The notes under the pieces: generated by a model
Told to the model about the DNA's origin: nothing
The model's database searches: none
What the model saw: the letters and a program-made list of their open reading frames with translations, nothing else
Made by a program: the position numbers and the translations under genes
From: Spirochaetales bacterium
Lineage (GTDB): Bacteria > Spirochaetota > Spirochaetia > SZUA-6 > DRHE01
Assembly: GCA_016930895.1 (NCBI GenBank)
Contig: JAFGFV010000494.1
Location: forward strand, 1 to 14,024
Length of the DNA: 14,024 nt
Direction of reading: 5' to 3'
In this document: positions 6,375-12,774 of the stretch, in pieces
How positions within the stretch are numbered: position 1 is the stretch's first letter
How the letters are laid out: the number at the start of each line of letters is the position of its first letter

Positions 6375-7766
6375 TTACTTCCCGTAGGCCAGTCCGTAGG
6401 GTTTCCCCTCGATGAACTTGCCCTGGCCTTCCTTGCCCAGGAACTGCCCCTTGTCGAATACCAGCGAACCGCGGAGATAGACCTTGACCGGCTTGCCGAC
6501 GTACTCCATCCCCTCGTAGGTATCGAAGTCCACTCCGTGCAGGCTATCCCGTACACTGATGATGCCCTTGGCCTTGGGGTCAAACAGGAGGACATCCGCA
6601 TCAGAGCCCACGGCCAGCGTGCCCTTCCTCGGGAACAGCCCGTTGATCCTGGCAGGCCCCGTCGCCCACAGCTGCACGAAGCGCTGCCTGGTGATCCGCC
6701 CTTTCTCCACACCGTTCGTCCACAGCACCTGCAGCCGATCCTGCAGTCCCGGTGCGCCGTTGGGAATGCTCGTAAAGTCTCCCTTGCCCAGATGCTTCTG
6801 CTTGGCCCAGTCGAATCCGCAGTGATCAGAGCTCACGCACCGCAGCCAGTCCTTCTCCACCGCCTCCCACAACGCATCGATGTGCTCCCTCGAGCGCAGC
6901 GGCGGCGAGCACACATACTTCGCCCCCTCAAACTTGGGTTTCGCCAGGTTCTCGGTTTCCAGCACCAGATAGTGCGTACAGGTCTCCCCATAAGCAGGGA
7001 TCCCGCGGGCGTAGGCGTCCCGAATCGCCTCCATCGCGCCCTTCGCGGTGACATGGACAACAAACAACGGCGCACCGGCGGCTTCCGCCAAGCAGATCGC
7101 CCGTTGGGTAGCCTCCGTCTCCACGATCGGTGGCCGCGACACCGCGTGATAGATCGGATCAACCTTCCCGTCCGCCAGGCACTGCTTCTGCAGCACGTCG
7201 ATCACGTCCGCATTCTCGGCGTGGACCATGATGGTCACCCCGGACTCCTTCGAGACCTGTAGCGCCTTGAACACCGAGTCGTCGTCACAGTGGTACGGCA
7301 TGCCCTTGTACGCCATGAACAGCTTCAGCGTCGGCACCCCGAACTCCGGAAGCTTTCGTATCTCCTTGAACAGCGCCTCGTTCGGATCGAATACCACGCC
7401 GTGGAAACCGTAGTCGCACATCGCCTTCGGAGCTGCCTTTTCTTCGTTGTACCGCTCGATCGATTCCCTCAGGCTCTTTCCCATCTCCTGGTTGGCGAAA
7501 TCCACGATGGTCGTCGTACCACCGGCCAGGGCCGCGTTGGAGTGCTCGAATCCCCTCACCGTCGCCGTCTTGAACGTAAAATTGAAGTGCGTGTGCTGGT
7601 CCACTCCCCCGGGAAGCACCAACAGCCCGGTCGCGTCCACCACCTCGTCCGCACGGCCATCAAGATTCTTCCCAATAGCCGAAATCCTCTCACCATCAAC
7701 CAGCACGTCCGCCTGGTACTCGTCGACCGCCGTGACCACCGTACCGTTCTTGATCAAAAGACTCAT
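6375..7766 (-). CDS. hydA: Dihydropyrimidinase / D-hydantoinase family cyclic amidohydrolase
   Basis: A 463-residue binuclear zinc enzyme of the cyclic amidase branch, full length for the family. The metal ligands are all visible: His58 and His60 in DQHTHF, the to-be-carboxylated Lys148 in TLKLFMAYKG, His182 in VHAEN, His238 in HVTAKGA and Asp314 in SSDHCG. These positions are within one or two residues of those in characterised bacterial D-hydantoinases. IPNGAPGLQDR near 334-344 is the conserved substrate-loop segment. The reaction is hydrolytic ring opening of 5,6-dihydropyrimidines or hydantoins to N-carbamoyl amino acids in the cytosol. The neighbouring carbamoylase would take the product. 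The ATG has GGGAGG at 7775-7780 on the minus strand. Allantoinase is a related alternative, but the sequence looks more like dihydropyrimidinase. Exact ring specificity is not readable. Confidence 0.93.
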   Translation of the reverse strand: MSLLIKNGTVVTAVDEYQADVLVDGERISAIGKNLDGRADEVVDATGLLVLPGGVDQHTHFNFTFKTATVRGFEHSNAALAGGTTTIVDFANQEMGKSLRESIERYNEEKAAPKAMCDYGFHGVVFDPNEALFKEIRKLPEFGVPTLKLFMAYKGMPYHCDDDSVFKALQVSKESGVTIMVHAENADVIDVLQKQCLADGKVDPIYHAVSRPPIVETEATQRAICLAEAAGAPLFVVHVTAKGAMEAIRDAYARGIPAYGETCTHYLVLETENLAKPKFEGAKYVCSPPLRSREHIDALWEAVEKDWLRCVSSDHCGFDWAKQKHLGKGDFTSIPNGAPGLQDRLQVLWTNGVEKGRITRQRFVQLWATGPARINGLFPRKGTLAVGSDADVLLFDPKAKGIISVRDSLHGVDFDTYEGMEYVGKPVKVYLRGSLVFDKGQFLGKEGQGKFIEGKPYGLAYGK

Positions 7767-7852
7767 TCCTCTATCCTCCCTTGACTCCTAGTGTTTGTTC
7801 ACCTTTTCGGGCGCTGTTTCCAACCGGTGTTTTTCAGTCGACCAAACCCCGA

Positions 7853-9115
7853 TCACGCTGCCGAAAGCCTCCTCAGCGTCCGAGTCAGCACAACAAGCCC
7901 TTTCTCTATGTCACTCCAATCCGTCCACTCCATCGGCGCATGGCTGATGCCCTGGATGCTCGGAACGAAGATCATCCCGGTCTTCACCCTTCCGGCAATA
8001 TTCTGCGCGTCATGCCCCGCTCCGCTGTTCATCCTCACGGTCTGTATTCCTTCCTCATCCGCCGACCGCTGGATGGCTTCGATCACCTCTGCCGCGAGGG
8101 GCTGAGGGGAATGAATCGGGGGAGTCGACATCTCGACGCTCACGCCATATCTGTCCTCAACGGCCTTCAACTCTGAGGACATATCCCCTACCAGAAGCTC
8201 CATGTTGCGGCGATCGACGTCTCTGATGTCGATGCCCATTTCGACCCTGCCGGGGACTATGTTCGTTCCGTTGGGATACACGCTGAGCTTTCCCACCGTG
8301 CCGACGGTCGCTGACCCGAGCGTCTCCACCATCTCGTTTGCCCGCCGCTTCACGAAGGTTATGACATCCGCGGCCGCGACCAAGGCATCGCGTCGCAGGT
8401 TCATTGGAGTGGTACCTGCATGGTTACCCTGGCCGCGTATGGTGGCGTATACCCAGGCGATCCCCGCGATGTTCTCAACAACCCCTACCGGTACGTGTGC
8501 ATTCCATAGCAGCGGTCCCTGCTCTACGTGCAGCTCCACGAAGCATTCGACATCGTCGAAGTCCATCGCGAAGTCACCCGCATACCCCATTTCCTCGAGC
8601 GCCTGTTCAAGAGTGCGCCCCTCCGGGTCGCGCCGGGCCAGGGCTTCGGCAGTGCTCATCTTGCCAACGAGCGCAGTGCTGCCCAGCAGGGTCATCCCGA
8701 ACGCGGATCCTTCTTCGCCCGTAAAAACGGCTACCTCGATGGGCCTCGGGTTCTGGTACCCCTCGTCGCTGAGGCATCGGACCGCCTCAATCGCGCTGAA
8801 GACACCCAGGGCGCCGTCGAATTGTCCGCCGTTGACTACGCTGTCGAGATGCGAACCGCACATGACGGCCTTCCGTCCCGGCTCTGTCCCGTGCCTGCGT
8901 CCGAAAATGTTGCCGAGGCGATCGACTCTCACCTCGAGGCCGGCCGCCTTCATCTTCTCCACTGCGTACGCTCGGATCTTCTTGTTGGCCGCCGAACCGG
9001 TGGGCCTCGTCACACCGTTGTCCGGGTCGAGCTTCTCGTAGGCATCGACTCGGCGCTCGGGTTCTCTCCCGAAGCGCCCTGACTCGACGATATCCTCCTT
9101 CAGCCGTTCTATCAT
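7853..9115 (-). CDS. M20-family N-carbamoyl amino acid hydrolase / beta-ureidopropionase (amidase, hydantoinase/carbamoylase family)
   Basis: A 420-residue dinuclear-metal amidohydrolase that removes the carbamoyl group from N-carbamoyl amino acids, giving amino acid, CO2 and ammonia. Metal and catalytic residues, numbered from my chosen start, are His89 in GSHLDS, Asp100 in FDGALGV, Glu134-Glu135 in TGEEGSAF, His196 in ELHVEQGP and His368 in GAGHDAQ. The dimer/substrate motif GQGNHAGTTPM is at 228-238. I place the start at 9115 because GGAGGTG sits 7 nt upstream; an open extension to 9187 has no such site and adds unconserved residues. Close relatives include allantoate amidohydrolase and L-N-carbamoylase, which motifs alone cannot separate. 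It lies 86 nt upstream of the hydantoinase gene, so the two probably act in sequence. Its leader spacer (9116-9274) holds only a small CGTGC/GCACG hairpin (9176-9188). Confidence 0.92.
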   Translation of the reverse strand: MIERLKEDIVESGRFGREPERRVDAYEKLDPDNGVTRPTGSAANKKIRAYAVEKMKAAGLEVRVDRLGNIFGRRHGTEPGRKAVMCGSHLDSVVNGGQFDGALGVFSAIEAVRCLSDEGYQNPRPIEVAVFTGEEGSAFGMTLLGSTALVGKMSTAEALARRDPEGRTLEQALEEMGYAGDFAMDFDDVECFVELHVEQGPLLWNAHVPVGVVENIAGIAWVYATIRGQGNHAGTTPMNLRRDALVAAADVITFVKRRANEMVETLGSATVGTVGKLSVYPNGTNIVPGRVEMGIDIRDVDRRNMELLVGDMSSELKAVEDRYGVSVEMSTPPIHSPQPLAAEVIEAIQRSADEEGIQTVRMNSGAGHDAQNIAGRVKTGMIFVPSIQGISHAPMEWTDWSDIEKGLVVLTRTLRRLSAA

Positions 9116-9122
9116 CCGTTCA

Positions 9123-9129
9123 CACCTCC
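9123..9129 (-). promoter_or_regulatory. Shine-Dalgarno GGAGGTG fixing the carbamoylase start
   Basis: On the minus strand GGAGGTG is followed by TGAACGG and then ATG (9115-9113). This near-perfect site selects the internal methionine over the longer open frame beginning at 9187. Confidence 0.85.
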
Positions 9130-9274
9130 GCTGAAATTCCGCTCCCCAGCGCAACGGAAGCCCGGAGCGCAGATCCGTGCGAAGCACGCCCCCTGCCGCC
9201 CACCCGGTCTACCTGATCGAGCCCGCATGCCGCCATCTTCGGAAGAGGAGCTCCGCTATCCTACTGAAGCCCTC

Positions 9275-10810
9275 CTACCGGCGGCTGTTCATGACGTAGA
9301 AGCAGTCGAAATCCAGCTTGGGCCAATCCTGGTAGTAGCGATGGTAGTAGGGCTTGATCCTCTGCAGGTTTTCCGCGAACTCCCGCTGCTGGGGGCTGAT
9401 GCCCTTGGACGCCTGCTTGCGCACCTCCCGGTACAGCTCCTCGACGTCGACAGTCAGGAACTTCCTGCCTTCCATCACCACCTCCCCGCCCACGATGGCC
9501 GTGTCCACGTGCATGCCCTTGGCCCGATGGATGAACACCTCCGCGATGCTCAGCTCCGGGGACATCCACGGGTCCTCCATAATCTCCTCGAGATTCACCA
9601 GGATGGCGTCCGCCTTCATCCCCGGCTCCAGCGCTCCAATCTCCCCCTCGAAGCCACACACCCGCGCCGCGTTGGTCGTCCCCATCCGCAGCACGTCGAA
9701 CGCGCTCAGCGCCGGGGTGTTGCCCAGATCGAACCCCGACACCCGGTGCAGGTAGTAGATCATCCGCAGCTCCATGATCGCGTCCTCGTCGTCGTTGATC
9801 CCCTTGTCGTCGATCCCCAGCGCCACGTTCACCCCCGCCTTGTGCAGGTAGTACACCGGCGAGATGCCGTTTCGCACCGCAAAGTTGCAGCTCGGATGAT
9901 GCGTCGTGGAGGCCCGCCGCTGGGCCAGCAGCTCGATGTCCCGCTCGTCCAGGTACACTGCGTGTCCCAGCACCAGGTTCTCGTCCACCAGCCCCAGATC
10001 GTCCAGCCGCATCAGCAGCGACTTGCCGTACTTGCGCAACCCGTAGGCCTTCTGGTGCGGCGTCTGCAGGGTATGGATGTGGATCGGGATCTTCCCGAGC
10101 TCGTCCGCCCGCCGCTTGACCCTGCGGAAAAACTCCTCCGTGGAGCCCTGCGCCCAGCTCGGGCCCAGGATGATCCGGTTGTTCTCGTCGTTGTAGGCGC
10201 TATGCAGCTCTTCGAAGATCTCGAAAAACTCCTCGACAACCGCCTCCTTGTCGTAGTACACCATCGGCCTGCAGAACTCCTGCAGCTCCGGCGGGAGGGT
10301 CGCGAAGAACTTCTCGTCGTCGTAGGCAAGGGTGTTGTCGTTTCTCACCCCCGGAGAATAGGCGAAGCGGATGCCCACCTTCCCATAGCCCTTGATGGCC
10401 TTCTTGGCAATCTCCGCCATGTTGGGAGCCTCACCCCAGTTGTTGTGATGCACCGTGGTGCAGCCGCTCCGCAGGTGACGCACCGCGCACATCATCGCGT
10501 TCAGCTCGGGATCAATGTCCAGCATCTTCGCCCAGTCGATCAGGGCGTTCTCCAGAAAATCGTACATCGTCCCCCGCTGGATCGCAGTCAATCCCCACCC
10601 GTGGCTGTGCCCATCCACGAACCCGGGCATGAGCAGCTGCTTTCCATCCCCCTTGACCGTCGCCTTGGGGTATTTCTTCCTCAGGGCCTGGTAGTCCCCG
10701 CTCTCCACTACCTTCCCTCCGGAAAGGTACACCGCGCCGTCTTCGAGGATGCCCTCCGCACCCTTGCGGGCATCCGTGATCACCCATTTCCCCCTCGCGA
10801 GCATGTCCAT
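9275..10810 (-). CDS. ATZ/TRZ-like amidohydrolase (cytosine deaminase/chlorohydrolase group), catalytic Glu replaced by Gln
   Basis: A 511-residue metal-dependent hydrolase of the amidohydrolase superfamily, somewhat longer than the common 440-480. The N-terminal composite sandwich leads to MPGFVDGHSHG, giving metal ligands His68 and His70. Further ligands are His246 in PIHIHTLQT, His283 in VLGHAVYL and Asp334 in LGIDDKG. The His283-to-Asp334 spacing of 51 equals that of the Thermotoga deaminase TM0936. The motif after His246 is normally HxHxxE, with Glu as proton shuttle; here it is Gln249 (CAG, 10064-10066). Typical reactions are hydrolytic deamination of cyclic amidines (cytosine, guanine-like, creatinine-like) or dechlorination. 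Placed between the permease and two ureide hydrolases, it would deaminate the imported ring before opening. The tail from about 455 (coiled, charged, then aromatic-rich) is not explained. The start has AAGGAGG at 10819-10825. Confidence 0.9.
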   Translation of the reverse strand: MDMLARGKWVITDARKGAEGILEDGAVYLSGGKVVESGDYQALRKKYPKATVKGDGKQLLMPGFVDGHSHGWGLTAIQRGTMYDFLENALIDWAKMLDIDPELNAMMCAVRHLRSGCTTVHHNNWGEAPNMAEIAKKAIKGYGKVGIRFAYSPGVRNDNTLAYDDEKFFATLPPELQEFCRPMVYYDKEAVVEEFFEIFEELHSAYNDENNRIILGPSWAQGSTEEFFRRVKRRADELGKIPIHIHTLQTPHQKAYGLRKYGKSLLMRLDDLGLVDENLVLGHAVYLDERDIELLAQRRASTTHHPSCNFAVRNGISPVYYLHKAGVNVALGIDDKGINDDEDAIMELRMIYYLHRVSGFDLGNTPALSAFDVLRMGTTNAARVCGFEGEIGALEPGMKADAILVNLEEIMEDPWMSPELSIAEVFIHRAKGMHVDTAIVGGEVVMEGRKFLTVDVEELYREVRKQASKGISPQQREFAENLQRIKPYYHRYYQDWPKLDFDCFYVMNSRR

Positions 10811-11085
10811 GTGTCAGGCCTCCTTACGTTGAGTTTCTTTCTTGCTTGTCATCAGTCTCTTAGCGTTTGCCGTCCCCGACAAACCGCGGGAAGAGGCCCA
10901 GGTCCCTGGATTTCCCCTCAGCTCTGGCAGTGGTAGCCATGATCGTGCACTCTGTGAACGCGGGGAGTCTGCGGATCCCGCACCTCCCCGCGTACTTACG
11001 GTGTGTGCCATTCAGCGACATCGCAATCGGGGGGACCGATGTTGACCTTCCGAGTGCGACCTGTGCTCTTCCCGTGAGCGCTGAA
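10811..11085 (-). other. 275-nt leader/spacer between permease and amidohydrolase genes, no gene seen
   Basis: No ribosome site with a convincing open frame is present on either strand. The spacer holds a strong composite hairpin (10958-10993), a small CCAGG/CCTGG palindrome (10898-10909) and a 5-bp ATCGG/CCGAT hairpin (11026-11040) close to the permease stop. It ends with the AAGGAGG site of the amidohydrolase. I see no clear promoter and match no riboswitch class I know. Confidence 0.5.
10958..10993. repeat. Composite stem-loop: 10-bp perfect outer stem plus 5-bp inner stem
   Basis: ACGCGGGGAG (10958-10967) pairs with CTCCCCGCGT (10984-10993). Inside, TGCGG (10970-10974) pairs with CCGCA (10978-10982) around a 3-nt loop, leaving a 2+1 nt internal loop. 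No T-run follows in either direction. It could be a transcript processing or attenuation structure between permease and amidohydrolase, or a palindromic intergenic repeat. Confidence 0.6.
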
Positions 11086-12429
11086 TTACCGTTTCCGCCC
11101 CTCGATCGGGATCAGACGACCCAGAACCACGTATATCACGAACGCTATGGGGAGCCCGATCATCCAGGAGATCTCGAGCTTCAGCAGCGAAATGCCCGCC
11201 CCTACGACCAGAGCGATGATCGCCGCAAGAGAAAAGCCTCCCGTATACCAGTACCGTCCGCCTTTCTTGACGTCATACAACGCCTCAACATTCACCTCGC
11301 GCTTGCCGACTATCCAGTAGTCCGCAAGAGTGATGCCGATGATCGGCCCCAGAAAGCAGGAATAGAAGCCCATGAACTTGAAATAGTTCTCACTTGTAAA
11401 AAGGATCCACGGGCAACTGGCCACCGATATCGCCGCAACAATGACCACAGCCAGCTTCCACGAGATCTTGCGCGATATGTCCTGCAGCGCATGCACACCC
11501 GGGAGCAGATTGAGCGTAAGATTGGATGAGATCTGGGCCGCGAGCACAAATACCAGCATCACGATACCCATCGCAGCGATCGGCGAGATCTCGAGTATGG
11601 CACCAACCGGGTCAGGAGTGCCCGACACCATTCCATAGAAGATCCCAAGGAGCAGCATATACGCGTAGCTGGGGGCAATTCCTGCAATATGCCCGACCCA
11701 GTTGGCGGCGCCCTGCTTCTTGGACTTGACGAGGTGTCGAGACATGTCAGAAACGTTCAAGGCGCCTGTGATGATACAGGCGACACCTGCGGCAAATACT
11801 GACCAGAACCCGTAACCCCATGTCCCTTCAAAGGAAAAGGCCTCGTACCTGCTCAGATCGCCTCCTTTGACCAGAACCTGGATCAGCGTGAGGGTCATGA
11901 TGCCGACGAGGACGAAGCCGCCGACGGTATTGAATCCCTTCATCGCCTTGATCCCGCCAAGCGCCAGAAGAACGTTGATGACAAGGAAGATCAGAAAGAA
12001 CACCCAGACGTTTCCGAACCCCCACAGCTTCTGTGTGATGGAGTTGATGGCGAGCCCTCCCGCCCAGGTTGCGATCCCCAGCCAGGCGATTCCCGGGATC
12101 GAGCGGATCACCGTAGCAATCTTGGCGCCTTTCGTGCCGAAACTCGACCTGGCTTGCACGGCGTAGGGTATGCCCTCCCGATAGCCCGGATACGCGTTCA
12201 AGCTGAACAGGACGCCACAAAACACGGAGGAGATAACAAGTGCCACGATCGCCTGTGTTACGTTCAGCGGCCCATACGGATGAATGGCGAAAAATCCCAC
12301 CGCGAAGATCATGACCACGATCATCGCTGCCCACCACGTCGGAATGTAGGACCAGAGCCTCATCACCCGATTCTCGTCCCTTATGGGTGCGAGTTCTTCC
12401 AGCTTGGCGCCCTTTGTTGCCTCGCTCAT
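11086..12429 (-). CDS. NCS1-family nucleobase/hydantoin:cation symporter (permease)
   Basis: A 447-residue integral membrane protein with about twelve hydrophobic segments, for example near residues 33-49, 59-77, 142-158, 170-187, 208-224, 285-300, 325-345 and 400-415. Family marks are GIPYAVQARSSFGTKGA (86-102), the TM3 segment IAWLGIATWAGG (114-125), NVSDMSRHL (225-233), NLLPG (307-311) and the C-terminal ADYWIVGKREVNVEALY (369-385). NCS1 proteins such as the hydantoin transporter Mhp1 and cytosine transporter CodB import a ring compound with Na+ or H+. Aligning by eye to Mhp1, Trp117 (W116) and Asn318 (N307) are kept, but Gln121 becomes Ala120 and Trp220 becomes Ile219, so the ligand may differ from an aryl hydantoin. 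It is the first gene of the operon, behind a strong promoter, with AAGGAGG at 12435-12441. Visible GC is lower than in flanking plus-strand genes. Confidence 0.93.
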   Translation of the reverse strand: MSEATKGAKLEELAPIRDENRVMRLWSYIPTWWAAMIVVMIFAVGFFAIHPYGPLNVTQAIVALVISSVFCGVLFSLNAYPGYREGIPYAVQARSSFGTKGAKIATVIRSIPGIAWLGIATWAGGLAINSITQKLWGFGNVWVFFLIFLVINVLLALGGIKAMKGFNTVGGFVLVGIMTLTLIQVLVKGGDLSRYEAFSFEGTWGYGFWSVFAAGVACIITGALNVSDMSRHLVKSKKQGAANWVGHIAGIAPSYAYMLLLGIFYGMVSGTPDPVGAILEISPIAAMGIVMLVFVLAAQISSNLTLNLLPGVHALQDISRKISWKLAVVIVAAISVASCPWILFTSENYFKFMGFYSCFLGPIIGITLADYWIVGKREVNVEALYDVKKGGRYWYTGGFSLAAIIALVVGAGISLLKLEISWMIGLPIAFVIYVVLGRLIPIEGRKR

Positions 12430-12529
12430 CGTTTCCTCCTTAGAGAAATGGTTTGTCTGTCATGCGAATACCGTGCTGTTCCCCACTGTCCGCACCGTTG
12501 TCTGCGGAGATTCTTACCTCCTCCGATGG

Positions 12530-12558
12530 ATTTTAGGTTGGGACTGACAATATGTCAA
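12530..12558 (-). promoter_or_regulatory. Sigma-70 promoter for the permease-hydantoinase operon
   Basis: On the minus strand, -35 TTGACA (12558-12553) is followed by exactly 17 nt and -10 TAAAAT (12535-12530). That is a perfect -35 and a 5/6 -10. An A/T-rich stretch (about 12559-12585) lies just upstream of the -35, like an UP element. Transcription would begin near 12523 and give a leader of about 95 nt before the permease ATG. Confidence 0.8.
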
Positions 12559-12573
12559 GAAAAAAGATAAAAT
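12544..12573 (+). promoter_or_regulatory. Possible plus-strand promoter back-to-back with the permease promoter
   Basis: CTGACA (12544-12549) matches the -35 consensus at 5 of 6, followed by 18 nt and TAAAAT (12568-12573). Its -35 overlaps the same palindrome as the opposing promoter. It would give the symporter a long leader of roughly 190 nt. Confidence 0.4.
12545..12557. promoter_or_regulatory. Palindrome TGACA-N3-TGTCA overlapping both -35 boxes (candidate operator)
   Basis: Perfect 5-bp arms with a 3-nt centre lie across the -35 element of the permease promoter and that of the possible divergent promoter. A dimeric repressor or activator here could set both directions at once. Part of the symmetry follows simply from having two opposed TTGACA-like boxes. 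Confidence 0.45.
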
Positions 12574-12705
12574 AGTAACAAATTCCTCAGTATTTCTCGC
12601 AAGACGACTCTACGGATGGGCCTCTTCTCTGAAAGGTCGCCGTGACACTTCCCCCGGGGGCGCTTGCCGCAGCCCGACGAGCTGCTCCTTTCCATGTCCT
12701 GGACC

Positions 12706-12734
12706 TTGCTCCCCGTTTCCCGCCGTGCTATAAC
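12706..12734 (+). promoter_or_regulatory. Candidate promoter for the sodium:solute symporter
   Basis: TTGCTC (12706-12711), a 17-nt spacer, then TATAAC (12729-12734, 5/6 to the -10 consensus). The -35 is weak (3/6), which would suit an activator-dependent promoter. The start would be near 12741, about 34 nt before the GTG, leaving room for the ribosome site. Confidence 0.5.
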
Positions 12735-12774
12735 GACGCCGCAACCCGCGCAGGGGGAAAGGGAGGAAAAGACC

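Larger units (their letters stand above)
12430..12774. other. 345-nt divergent regulatory region
   Basis: It separates the minus-strand permease from the plus-strand symporter. An AT-rich core (about 12530-12600), unusual in this GC-rich window, holds the permease promoter and a shared palindrome. The right half is GC-rich, includes a CCCCCGGGGG palindrome (12651-12660), and ends with a second promoter and the symporter ribosome site. No coding gene is supported. Confidence 0.75.

Noticed and set aside
6375..9115. Allantoin degradation (allantoinase plus allantoate amidohydrolase) as the reading of the two hydrolases
   Set aside because: Possible by superfamily, but the hydantoinase motifs look like dihydropyrimidinase and no ureidoglycolate genes are present; kept only as an alternative.
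9227..10936. 569-codon open frame on the plus strand opposite the amidohydrolase
   Set aside because: Antisense to a gene with intact metal-binding motifs and a strong ribosome site; the translation is rich in His, Arg, Leu and Pro with no recognisable domain.
10814..11011. 65-codon minus-strand open frame in the spacer before the amidohydrolase
   Set aside because: No ribosome site before its ATG, biased composition, and it runs through the strong hairpin; not supported as a gene.
12470..12510. Possible leader peptide in the permease 5' region after GGAGGAGG (12516-12523)
   Set aside because: The nearest start (GTG) is about 21 nt from the Shine-Dalgarno-like sequence, too far, and the peptide shows no regulatory codon run.
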